Shown here piece after piece: positions 25,772 to 33,534 of a DNA stretch of 48,271 nucleotides. The number at the start of each line of letters is the position of its first letter. The stretch's first letter is position 1. A model generated the notes under the pieces. The model was not told the origin of the DNA and searched no databases. It saw nothing but the letters and a program-made list of their open reading frames with translations. This stretch comes from an uncultured Planctomycetales bacterium (lineage in GTDB: Bacteria > Planctomycetota > Planctomycetia > Pirellulales > S012-138): NCBI GenBank assembly GCA_937982665.1, contig CALJLD010000303.1, forward strand, positions 1 through 48,271, read 5' to 3'. A program made the translations under genes and the position numbers.

Positions 25772-26227
25772 CTACGATTCGGCAGTTGCCTCGGCAGCTT
25801 CGCTTTCGCCGCTGGCTGCTTCCTCTGCTGGCGGTGCAGCGTCATCACCGCTGGCTTCGGCAGCAGGTTCCGGTGCCTTTTTAAGTGGCTTGGGCTTAAA
25901 CGGCGGTGGCGGAACCGCTTTGCTGGCGCGGTTGGTCGATAGACGATCCACCGCAGCCTTCTGCTGTTCCAAATGAGTTCCGTTGGTTCCGTACTTCTTG
26001 ATCAGGACCTTGACCTTGTCCGAAGGTTGCGCGCCGACGGAAAGCCAATAGTCAACCCGTTCCGCATTCAGCGTCACGCGGGCGTCGGTCTCGGGGACCA
26101 TAGGATCATATGTACCAACTTCTTCAATTGCCCTGCCGTCTCTCGGCGAACGTTGATCCATCACGCAGATCCGATAGTACGGTCTGTGCGCGCGACCCAT
26201 CTTCTTGAAGCGAATGCGGACTGCCAC
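25772..26227 (-). CDS. rpsP: 30S ribosomal protein S16 with long acidic tail
   Basis: Small-subunit assembly protein. The family core VAVRIRFKKMGRAHRPYYRI, then SPRDGRAIEEVGTYDP, occupies about the first 85 residues; the remaining 65 are a Pro/Lys- then Ala/Glu/Ser-rich acidic tail (PPPPFKPKPLKK followed by repeated EA/AE). Total 151 residues against about 80-90 usual. The frame is open far upstream, but GTG at 26227 has GGAG six bases before it and is the exact family start, so GTG is the start codon. First gene of rpsP-trmD-rplS. Confidence 0.94.
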   Translation of the reverse strand: MAVRIRFKKMGRAHRPYYRICVMDQRSPRDGRAIEEVGTYDPMVPETDARVTLNAERVDYWLSVGAQPSDKVKVLIKKYGTNGTHLEQQKAAVDRLSTNRASKAVPPPPFKPKPLKKAPEPAAEASGDDAAPPAEEAASGESEAAEATAES

Positions 26228-26613
26228 TGCGGTCTCCGAATGTGAATTGCTGCCTTGCGATCCGCATGCCTGCGTTTCGCCAACGATTTGGATACGAGTT
26301 CCGGACAAGAGGACGACGCCTGCCGCGCGCAGCTTGTCCGTGTTGGAATGCCGGAAAACCAGTGATTGTATCAACTTCCGTCTTGCTGGCGAGGGGAATT
26401 CCTCCTCGAAAGGCCAACCGTCAGCACTGGTTTGGCGACGTTTCGGCTTGGAAAAGAAACACAAGCTGCGTGACCCCTGACATGCCCCTTCAGGGTCATC
26501 AGGGTGGCTCAAGACCGTGATTGCGGCAGCATCGGTACCTTTTCGGCACTTGGTGAATTTCGTACGCTGTCGCCATTGTCACAAGTCCGCACGCCATCTT
26601 CGGTTGTCTCGCC
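26228..26613. other. divergent intergenic region between rpsP and serS
   Basis: 386 bp that should hold the promoters of rpsP (minus) and serS (plus). The only clear element is the GGAG site of rpsP. ffh, often next to rpsP, is not here. Frames antisense to the extended rpsP reading frame are not supported. Confidence 0.4.
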
Positions 26614-27900
26614 CTGCTTTACCGTAAGTTCATCCTGGAAAACGTGGCCGCCTTTGCCGAAAACTGCCGAAATCGCGGTGTTCACGTCGATTTGGACCAG
26701 TTTGTGGAGTTGGAGAATCAGCGCAAAGAGTTGGACACGGAAGTTCAAGACCTGAACCGTCAGGCAAACGATGTCTCCAAGAGCATTGGCAAAGCCAAGG
26801 ATGACGCCGAGCGAGACGAGCGGAAAGCCGAAGGGCGACGTCTGCGCGAAGCCAAAGATGCCAAACAGCAGGAATTGGACACGGTCAATTCCGAGTTGGC
26901 TTTGCTGCACACTACCATTCCCAACATGACACACCCGGATGCCCCCGTGGGCACGGATGAGGCGGCCAACAAAGTCATCGGCAATGGGCCGACGCCGCTG
27001 CCCAAGTTTGACTTTCCCGCGAAAGATCACGTTGATCTGGCCGAGGCCTTGGATCTGTTGGACTTGGAAGGTGGAGCCAGAGTCGCCGGACATGGCTTTT
27101 ACTACCTGAAGAACGATGCCGTACTGCTGGAGTTTGCGCTGATTCGATATGCGCTCGATCTGGTCATGCAGGCGGGTTTCACACCAACCACCACTCCGGA
27201 CCTGGCCTTGAACGATGTGCTGGGCGGAACCGGTTTCAATCCGCGCGGCCCGGAAACGCAGATTTACAGCATTGAGGAGACGGACCTGAGCCTGATCGCC
27301 ACCGCCGAAATCACCCTGGCAGGGCTTTACGCAAAGCAAACGCTGGATGAGGAGCAACTTCCGATTCGTCTCGCCGGGGTGAGCCACTGCTTTCGCACGG
27401 AAGCCGGTGCCCATGGCCGCGCGACGCGAGGGCTCTATCGCGTTCATCAATTCACCAAGGTTGAGATGTTCGCGTTTTCAACGCCCGACCAAAGCGACGC
27501 CTTGCACGAGGAAATGCGCTCGCTGGAATGTCAGGTGTTTGACGGATTGGGTATCCCCTACCAAATCATTGACACCGCCACAGGCGATTTGGGCGGGCCT
27601 GCGTACCGTAAGTATGACCTGGAAGCCTGGATGCCAGGGCGAGGTGAAGGCGGCGAGTATGGCGAAGTCACCAGCACAAGCAATTGCACTGACTATCAAG
27701 CCCGCCGGCTGGGCGTTCGCTTTAGGCGTAAGGGTGAAAAGGGAACGCATTTTGTGCATACGCTCAATGGCACGGCCGTCGCCATCAGCCGCGCGATCAT
27801 CGCCATTCTGGAAAACTACCAGCAGGCAGACGGGACCATCCGTGTGCCGGAAAAGCTCGTCCCTTACTTGGGCAAGTCGACGATTGAGCCGCAGCAATAA
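26614..27900 (+). CDS. serS: seryl-tRNA synthetase with apparent CUG start
   Basis: Charges tRNA-Ser; class II synthetase, cytosolic. The coiled-coil arm is followed by the catalytic core with motif 2 CFRTEAGAHGRATRGLYRVH and motif 3 NGTAVAISRAIIAILENYQQ. The first standard start codon in frame is GTG at 26644, but the ten codons before it read LLYRKFILEN, which continue the family N-terminus (normally M-L-D-x-x-x-L/I-x-E-N). Aligned to that, codon CTG at 26614 is position 1, giving 428 residues against about 430 in E. coli. There is no ATG or TTG in frame back to the stop at 26554, and no clear Shine-Dalgarno. Start at CUG is therefore likely but inferred. Confidence 0.93.
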   Translation: MLYRKFILENVAAFAENCRNRGVHVDLDQFVELENQRKELDTEVQDLNRQANDVSKSIGKAKDDAERDERKAEGRRLREAKDAKQQELDTVNSELALLHTTIPNMTHPDAPVGTDEAANKVIGNGPTPLPKFDFPAKDHVDLAEALDLLDLEGGARVAGHGFYYLKNDAVLLEFALIRYALDLVMQAGFTPTTTPDLALNDVLGGTGFNPRGPETQIYSIEETDLSLIATAEITLAGLYAKQTLDEEQLPIRLAGVSHCFRTEAGAHGRATRGLYRVHQFTKVEMFAFSTPDQSDALHEEMRSLECQVFDGLGIPYQIIDTATGDLGGPAYRKYDLEAWMPGRGEGGEYGEVTSTSNCTDYQARRLGVRFRRKGEKGTHFVHTLNGTAVAISRAIIAILENYQQADGTIRVPEKLVPYLGKSTIEPQQ

Positions 27901-27935
27901 ACGGCGACGATTTGTTCCGCGCCGCCGCTGTCGCG

Positions 27936-29084
27936 CTAATTCTTTCGGCGACGACTCTTCGATGAGCCTTTGGTTCGCTGGCGCATGTTGCGATCAACGA
28001 TCATCCCGGCCGCTTCTTGCCACGAGGTGATGTTGCGATGGCGTTTGCCGCCGTCTCGCGATTCGTTTTCCTGCGAGCCTTCTGCCTCGACGCTGTCCTG
28101 GTCATCGTCAAGCAGGTCAAAGTCTTCCGCGGAGCCGCTGACAGAAACTTGCGGGGAATCCTGCTTGGAGCGACCTTTTCCGCCTCGCCGCCTGCCACGA
28201 CCTCGCCGCCGTTTGCCATCCCGCTCGTCGTCTGACTTGTCGGATGAGCGTGGCGAGTCTTCGTCAGATTCGCTTTGCGTTGCGCTTTTTTCGTCGGTAT
28301 TGTCTGCTTGTCGCTCGCGTGCCTCGGCGCCGCCTTCCTTGCGATTCTTGCGGCCACCGCGGCGTCTTCTTCCTCGTTTGCGCGGCGCGGATTCCTCCTC
28401 GCTCGATTGCCCTTCTTCGAACAATCCTGCGGCGAATTCGCCTGCGTTGTCGGACTCCGGCAATTGCGAGATCGATTCGAAGTCAACTTCGTCGCTGCCA
28501 GGCGATTCGTTTTCGTCACCACGCCGTTCACGATGGCGGTCATCCGGTTTCGCCCCGCGACCACGACGGCGGCGTCCGCGTCGTTTGCCTCGATCCTCAC
28601 GCTCTTCTTCTGACTTGGATTCGGCCTTTTCGTCCTTTGGTTTGTCAGCCGAGGGACTTTCCTCCGACTCTTCCCAGCCGAATCCATCCCGCGATCGGGC
28701 TTGAGGTTGCTCCGGCTGTTTCTCTCCCCGACGTCCGCGGCCTCGCCTTCGCGACCCTCGCCGTTCCTTGTCGGACGATTCGGCCGAGTCTCTCTCGGTA
28801 TCACGTTCGCGCGCAACGGTCTTCGCCCTGGCCCCATCCGAAGACGCCTTGGCTTCGGGTGGTGCATCCGCTTGCGGTGCTTCAGGCGGGGCACTCAAGC
28901 CAAGTTCCGCGGCGAGTGTTCCCCAATCCGTTGAGGGAGCCGGCTTGGGTTCGCCGGCGCGTTTGGGCTTGGGAGCCGTGACCGGAGCACTCACGGCCGG
29001 CTTTGGTTTGATTTCTGGAGTGGCTTCCGCGCCGATTTGTTCCGCCAGAGTGTGCCAATGGTCTGAGTTGCCGTGGTCGGTCAT
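27936..29084 (-). CDS. disordered Arg/Gly/Glu-rich protein, possibly nucleic-acid binding
   Basis: 382 residues, almost all low complexity. Two short N-terminal motifs repeat: WHTLAEQIG at 10-18 and WGTLAAELG at 54-62. Then come blocks of arginine-glycine runs (RRRGRGRRG, KRRGRRRRGRG, RKRGRRRRGGRKNR, KRRRGRGRRRGGKGR), each separated by acidic Glu/Ser/Asp stretches. The C-terminus has a short conserved-looking helix (NITSWQEAAGMIVDRNM) and a basic end. Alternating basic and acidic blocks suggest RNA or DNA binding, as in the arginine-rich part of RNase E-type scaffolds, but there is no catalytic domain. Overlapping frames on the other strand are by-products of the repeats. Convergent with serS. 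Confidence 0.75.
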   Translation of the reverse strand: MTDHGNSDHWHTLAEQIGAEATPEIKPKPAVSAPVTAPKPKRAGEPKPAPSTDWGTLAAELGLSAPPEAPQADAPPEAKASSDGARAKTVARERDTERDSAESSDKERRGSRRRGRGRRGEKQPEQPQARSRDGFGWEESEESPSADKPKDEKAESKSEEEREDRGKRRGRRRRGRGAKPDDRHRERRGDENESPGSDEVDFESISQLPESDNAGEFAAGLFEEGQSSEEESAPRKRGRRRRGGRKNRKEGGAEARERQADNTDEKSATQSESDEDSPRSSDKSDDERDGKRRRGRGRRRGGKGRSKQDSPQVSVSGSAEDFDLLDDDQDSVEAEGSQENESRDGGKRHRNITSWQEAAGMIVDRNMRQRTKGSSKSRRRKN

Positions 29085-29368
29085 GGACGCTTTCGTGGGA
29101 TCAGTGTTTTGCGGGATTCTTGCCTGGCGCGGTGGATTGTCCAGCGCCGGCTATTTATGAGAGGAGCGGGGCGTCAACGCCCTATCGGCTCCTTTGCAGG
29201 CAGAACGGACTCTCGTATCATCACTGGCAAGTATAAAACTGTCGGCAACCGTTGGAAAGGCGGGCCGCATCCCCACTGAAGTCAATTCAGCCGTGAAAAC
29301 CGGCTTTTGCCGATGGTGGGCGATGGCTATGCCAAGTGCCGCCAGGTGGTCCAACTCCGGAGAAACTC

Positions 29369-30646
29369 ATGACGGACCGTGCTTCCGCCACCGCCAATCG
29401 CCATGTGGAAGACGTGGAGGTTAGCGGCCATATCATTGACAGCCTGATCCTGCCGAAGATTCTTGACCTGGTGACAACGCACGGAGGTGAGTTTGTCATC
29501 AAGAAGATCGCCATCGGTCAGAAGCCCACTGATCCCAGCCATGCTTTGCTGGAGATCAACGCGCCCACAGAGCAGGCGCTCGCCGAGATTCTGGACGACA
29601 TCAATGATCACGGCGCGGTGCCCACTTCCGCGCGGGATTGCCAGCTTGTTGATGCCGATATGGACGGCGCATTCCCGGAAGGCTTCTACAGCACGACCAA
29701 TCAGCGAACAGAGATTCGCATGAACGGAAGTTGGCATCGTGTGCAAGACCAGGAAATGGACTGCGGAATCTGCATTCAAGCAGGCTCTGATGATGCGGTT
29801 AACGCTCGGTGCGTGGCGATGACAGACGTGCGACGCGGTGACCGCATGGTGGTTGGGCACACCGGCGTTCGCGTGTTCCCGGAAGAGCGAGCGCGGTCGG
29901 ATCATAATCCGTCGTTCGAGTTCATGAACTCCAACGTCAGCACGGAAAAGCCCAAGGGGTTGGCCATTCGCGAGATCGCCTCGCAACTGTTTGAGAATCG
30001 CGCAGCTGGCGGCCGGTCCGTCTTTGTCGGCGGACCGGCGATCGTCCATACCGGCAGTGGTCCGCACTTTTGCGAATTGATCCGCCGCGGTTACGTTGAC
30101 AAGCTCTTCGCCGGCAACGCGCTGGCGACTCACGATATCGAACAAGCGTTGTACGGAACCAGCTTGGGTGTTCACTTGGATCGCGGTGATTTGGCCGACG
30201 CAGGCCATGAACATCATCTGAGAGCCATCAACACGATTCGCCGCGCCGGTGGAATCAAAGCCGCGGTCGAAGCCGGGTTGCTGAAAAGCGGGATCATGCA
30301 CGATTGCGTCAAACACGATGTTGACGTGTTGCTGGCGGGAAGCATTCGCGATGATGGTCCTCTGCCGGAGGTCATCACGGACGTGCTTGATGCTCAACGT
30401 CAAATGCGGTTGAAACTTCGGGACGTGCGCTTCTGCCTGATGATTGCGACCACGCTGCATTCCATTGCCGTCGGCAATCTCTTGCCGGCTTGGGTCAAAG
30501 TCGTATGCGTCGACATCAACCCCAGCACCGTGATCAAACTGAATGACCGCGGTTCGTTCCAAACGGTGGGACTTGTGACTGATGTGGAGCCCTTCTTGCG
30601 GGCGTTGGTGCAAGAAGTTGAAAAGCTGGAAAATGCCGGGAAGTAG
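29369..30646 (+). CDS. TIGR00300 (LOR/SDH) protein, probable ornithine cyclodeaminase
   Basis: 425 residues. The N-terminal part (to about 100) is the LOR/SDH region; the rest is a Rossmann-like domain with GGPAIVHTGSGPHF, LFAGNALATHDIEQALYGTS and DVLLAGSIRDDGPLPEV. Members of this family in methanogens and the C-terminal domain of cyanobacterial ArgZ/AgrE convert ornithine to proline and ammonia using bound NAD. That assignment here is by family. ATG 29369 has GGAG six bases upstream. The cyclase-family gene follows after 66 bp with a palindromic repeat between them. With argF and proC in the same window, ornithine and proline metabolism is well represented. Confidence 0.82.
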   Translation: MTDRASATANRHVEDVEVSGHIIDSLILPKILDLVTTHGGEFVIKKIAIGQKPTDPSHALLEINAPTEQALAEILDDINDHGAVPTSARDCQLVDADMDGAFPEGFYSTTNQRTEIRMNGSWHRVQDQEMDCGICIQAGSDDAVNARCVAMTDVRRGDRMVVGHTGVRVFPEERARSDHNPSFEFMNSNVSTEKPKGLAIREIASQLFENRAAGGRSVFVGGPAIVHTGSGPHFCELIRRGYVDKLFAGNALATHDIEQALYGTSLGVHLDRGDLADAGHEHHLRAINTIRRAGGIKAAVEAGLLKSGIMHDCVKHDVDVLLAGSIRDDGPLPEVITDVLDAQRQMRLKLRDVRFCLMIATTLHSIAVGNLLPAWVKVVCVDINPSTVIKLNDRGSFQTVGLVTDVEPFLRALVQEVEKLENAGK

Positions 30647-30660
30647 AGAAACTGGCTGGA

Positions 30661-30688
30661 CTGGATTCCCGCCTGCGCGGGAATGACG
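30661..30688. repeat. dispersed palindromic repeat, copy B
   Basis: 28 bp, reading CTGGATTCCCGCC, TG, CGCGGGAATGACG; one base different from copy A. It lies 14 bp past the stop of the ornithine-cyclodeaminase-type gene, within the gap before the next gene of the same strand. Confidence 0.85.
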
Positions 30689-30712
30689 GAACTCCACGAA
30701 TGGTGACATCCC

Positions 30713-31387
30713 ATGGCCGCGGAATACATCGACGTCAGCCACACGATTGAAGATGGCCTGGTCACTTACCGCGGATTGCCGGCGCCCCTGGTTTGTGACT
30801 TTCTCTCCCGCGAAGCTTCGCGCGAGCATTATGCGCCGGGCGTGGAGTTCCAGATCGGCAAGATCGAAATGGTCTCCAACACAGGCACTTATGTGGACGT
30901 CCCGTTTCATCGCTACGCCGATGGCGCGGACCTGGCCGATGTCCCTGTGGAGAAGTTCGTCGGGCTGGATTGCCTGGTGATTGATGGAACAGAATGCGGC
31001 CGTGGAATCTCAGCAGAGATGTTCCGCGAGCACGATGTCGCCGGTCGCGCCGTGTTGGTCCGGACCGATTGGTCGCAACATTGGAACACGGATCGCTACT
31101 TTGAAGATCACCCGTTCCTGACAGAAGACGCAGCCGTGTTTCTTCGCGATGCCGGAGCGGCGCTGGTCGGTATCGATAGTCTGAACATCGACGACGTGGG
31201 TGACCGCAAGCGGCCAGTGCATTCGATCTTGTTGGCTGCCGGCATCCCCATCGCTGAACACCTGACCAACCTGGCGAGCGTGCCAACCTCCGGCAGCAGC
31301 TTCTTTGCCCCGCCGGTAAAAGTCCGCGGCATGGGCACGTTTCCCGTCCGGGCGTTTTGTCAAGTTGAGCAATTGCGCTGCCACTGA
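30713..31387 (+). CDS. cyclase-family hydrolase (kynurenine formamidase-like)
   Basis: 224 residues of the metal-dependent cyclase/formamidase superfamily. The signature normally reads H-x-G-T-H-x-D-x-P-x-H. Here it is NTGTYVDVPFH (N56 to H66): the first histidine is Asn and the second is Tyr, while D62 and H66 remain. A subgroup of the family has this NTGTY form, so the protein is probably active with altered metal binding, but its substrate is unknown. Other conserved parts are VRTDWSQHW and GIDSLNIDD. It follows the ornithine-cyclodeaminase-type gene closely on the same strand. It ends 9 bp from the convergent LRR gene. Confidence 0.82.
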   Translation: MAAEYIDVSHTIEDGLVTYRGLPAPLVCDFLSREASREHYAPGVEFQIGKIEMVSNTGTYVDVPFHRYADGADLADVPVEKFVGLDCLVIDGTECGRGISAEMFREHDVAGRAVLVRTDWSQHWNTDRYFEDHPFLTEDAAVFLRDAGAALVGIDSLNIDDVGDRKRPVHSILLAAGIPIAEHLTNLASVPTSGSSFFAPPVKVRGMGTFPVRAFCQVEQLRCH

Positions 31388-31395
31388 CGCCAGCC

Positions 31396-32331
31396 CTAAC
31401 GGTCTATTAAGTCGCGACCGTGATAGATTTTTGCGTTAGGCAGTGCAACCTGGAGCAGCTTTAGCTGTTCAGGACTCCATTCCAGAGGGCCACGCGTAAG
31501 AACGTGATCCAAGCCGAGTGCTTTCAATTGCTTGAGTTCGGCAAGCATAGCGATTGCGTCGTCGGTGATGGGTGATGCCGGTAGCGTGAGACTTTTCAAA
31601 TTCGGCAAATGCTTCAGCTTCGTAAAATCCGCATCTGCTACATCCGCACCGCTAAGGTCGAGATGCTCAAGTAATCTCAATTGAGCGATTGCGGACATGC
31701 ACTCGTCGTTAGCTTCGAAACCGTAGAGTTCCAAGCGACGCAAATTCTGCAGATTTGCCAGAGGCTGCAGGTTGCGGCTTACCCCGTCTGTCCTGTCTCG
31801 ACGAAGCGTCTTGTCGAAGATCACCAACGCTTCCAATGACTCGTGTCGTCCAACCTCTTGTACAATTCTGTCGTCAAAGACTCCGGCCAACGTTAGTCGA
31901 CTGATCCGCGGTATTGCTCGAAACCGATCCAGCCTTCCGTCAATGTCCAGATTCTTCAAGTGTGGCGACCGTTCTGCACCATCAAGAACGAGATCCAATT
32001 GATCACCGTCAACGGGGCGGCAGTATATCCCAACCAACTGGGAACTTGGATCATCGCCCACAAGGTTCATCAACCATTGTTGCAACCACCCCGGTTTGGT
32101 TTTACTGCCTTCGCCATACTCAGATCGCCAGCTGAGTTGGCATTGGACCCCTTCTTGCAGCTCGCGCGCAATCGCCTTTTGCTCGTAGAAATCTTGCAGC
32201 AGCCAGACGTAAGCCGCGAGCAGCGCGCAGACGACGAATACCAACACAAACATTCCGCGCAAGCTGTAGCGGATGAGCCGCGACCGCCACGTCCGCTTTT
32301 CCGGTCGTTGTGGAGTGCGCTCTGTGCCCAT
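31396..32331 (-). CDS. membrane-anchored leucine-rich-repeat protein, intact copy
   Basis: 311 residues from ATG 32331 (MGTERTPQRPEKRTWR). A basic cytoplasmic N-tail leads to one membrane helix (RGMFVLVFVVCALLAAYVWL, about 26-45), then an extracytoplasmic region with leucine-rich repeats from about 120: LKNLDIDGR, LRRLELYGF, LEHLDLSGADVADADF and LKSLTLPASPITDDA, spaced about 24 residues. LRR proteins of this type bind other proteins; the partner is unknown. It is the first of two tandem paralogues; the second (32370-33445) is broken. Eleven codons further upstream another ATG exists but falls outside the shared region. Confidence 0.78.
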   Translation of the reverse strand: MGTERTPQRPEKRTWRSRLIRYSLRGMFVLVFVVCALLAAYVWLLQDFYEQKAIARELQEGVQCQLSWRSEYGEGSKTKPGWLQQWLMNLVGDDPSSQLVGIYCRPVDGDQLDLVLDGAERSPHLKNLDIDGRLDRFRAIPRISRLTLAGVFDDRIVQEVGRHESLEALVIFDKTLRRDRTDGVSRNLQPLANLQNLRRLELYGFEANDECMSAIAQLRLLEHLDLSGADVADADFTKLKHLPNLKSLTLPASPITDDAIAMLAELKQLKALGLDHVLTRGPLEWSPEQLKLLQVALPNAKIYHGRDLIDR

Positions 32332-32341
32332 GTTGAATGCC
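32184..32341. repeat. 158-bp direct repeat, copy 1 (5' end of intact LRR gene)
   Basis: Covers the first codons of the intact LRR gene and about 10 bp before its ATG. It matches 33298-33455 over 158 bp with four differences that I could count (154 of 158). Beyond these limits the two genes diverge clearly. Confidence 0.85.
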
Positions 32342-32369
32342 GAAGATACCGCGGTGCCACGCAAGAAGC

Positions 32370-32951
32370 CTAACGTTCTACTCTTTCGCCATCGACAAAA
32401 ATGGTCGTATCCGGCAATGCTTCTTGCAACCTGCTGATTTGTTCGCTCGTCCAGCTTTGCTGGTAAGAGAGGAGGCCACTTCCCAGGATCAGCAAATTCA
32501 ATTGCTTCAACTCGGAGAGTTCACGGATCGCTTTTGCCGTCATGTATGATCCCTGTAGGTTGAGGTATTGCAGGTGCGGCAAGCTCTTCAGAGTATCGAA
32601 ACTCGCGTCTTCCATGTCGTTATCGCTGAGAACTAGATCTTCAAGCGACTTCAACTCGGAGAGTTTCGTGATCGCGTCTGCCGTGATCTTCGTTTCTTGT
32701 ACGCTGAGGCTTTGTAAGTGCGGCAACATCTTCAGCGTATCAAATTCCGCATCTCCAATGTCTGCGCCGCTAAGATCGAGACGCTCAAGCGATTTCAGTC
32801 TTGTAATTACTGGAAGGCATTCGTCCGTTACGCCATAACCATAAAGCGACAAATCGCGCAGATTCTGCAGATTTGCCAGGGGCTGCCAGTCAGGCTTCAC
32901 GCGTTCCGTCGTATCCCCAATCTTGCTGTTGATGATTGCCAACATTTCCAT
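32370..32951 (-). pseudogene. C-terminal half of frameshifted LRR paralogue
   Basis: Continuation, in another frame, of the gene beginning at 33445. It carries the leucine-rich repeats (LRDLSLYGYGVTDECL, LERLDLSGADIGDAEF, LQSLSVQETKITADA, LEDLVLSDNDMEDASF, LQYLNLQGSYMTAKA), aligning with the intact neighbour from PLANLQNL onward. As read here it starts at an internal ATG (32951) with no signal or helix, so it would be a cytoplasmic fragment if translated at all. The repeats themselves are intact, so the break may be recent. Confidence 0.75.
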
Positions 32952-33445
32952 GTCTCATGAAGTCCAGCCTGCCGGACAATCTCGTCGTCAACTATCCCGT
33001 GCAGGACCAGGTGACGAATACCCGGAATAGCTCGAAATTCATTCAGCCTTCCTGTAATGAAGAGGCGTTCCAAGTGTGGCAACCGCTCTGCCGAATGCAG
33101 AACGAGTGCTAGCTGATCTTTGTCTCTGGGATAGCTGATTATCCCGTTCAGTTCGGCGCTTGGGTCGTCGCCAACAAAGTCGCTCAACCATTGTTGCACC
33201 AATGGCGGCTCAGTCTCGCTGCCTTCGCCGTACGCCGATTTCCACGTGAGCCTGCATTCGACTCCCTCTTGAAGCTCGCGCGCGATTTCCTTCTGCGCGT
33301 AGAAATCTTGCAGCAGCCAGACGTAAGCCGCGAGCAGCGCGCAGACGACGAATACCAACACAAACATTCCGCGCAAGCTATAGCGGAGGAGCCGCGATCG
33401 CCACGTCCGCTTTTCCGGTCGTTGTGAAGTGCGCTCTGTGCCCAT
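32897..33445 (-). pseudogene. N-terminal half of frameshifted LRR paralogue
   Basis: Starts like its neighbour (MGTERTSQRPEKRTWR, then the same membrane helix) and aligns with it to AGLHE, where the frame is lost and 12 unrelated residues lead to a stop. The neighbour reads GAG TCA TTG GAA at the equivalent codons; here the bases are GAG ACA TGG AAA TG, i.e. one base short, near 32950-32951. Restoring one base rejoins the frame of 32370-32951. A sequencing error or programmed slippage cannot be excluded, but there is no slippery run. Confidence 0.75.
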
Positions 33446-33455
33446 GTTGAATGCC
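33298..33455. repeat. 158-bp direct repeat, copy 2 (5' end of broken LRR gene)
   Basis: Second copy of the repeat at 32184-32341, in the same orientation, 1114 bp away. The high identity here against weaker similarity downstream suggests local gene conversion or selection on the membrane anchor and translation start. Confidence 0.85.
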
Positions 33456-33534
33456 CAGGTTGCCGGCCGCTCCGCTCACATGCTGTGTGGTGCGGACCTT
33501 CCGACTTGATGACCTGCTGTGATCAACCTGCAGT

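Noticed and set aside
27970..28981. Long plus-strand frames opposite the Arg-rich protein
   Set aside because: Arg/Ser/Pro-rich translations are by-products of the repetitive minus-strand gene.
33236..33251. TTTCCACGTGAGCC as parS
   Set aside because: About 11 of 16 positions match, within coding sequence; too weak.
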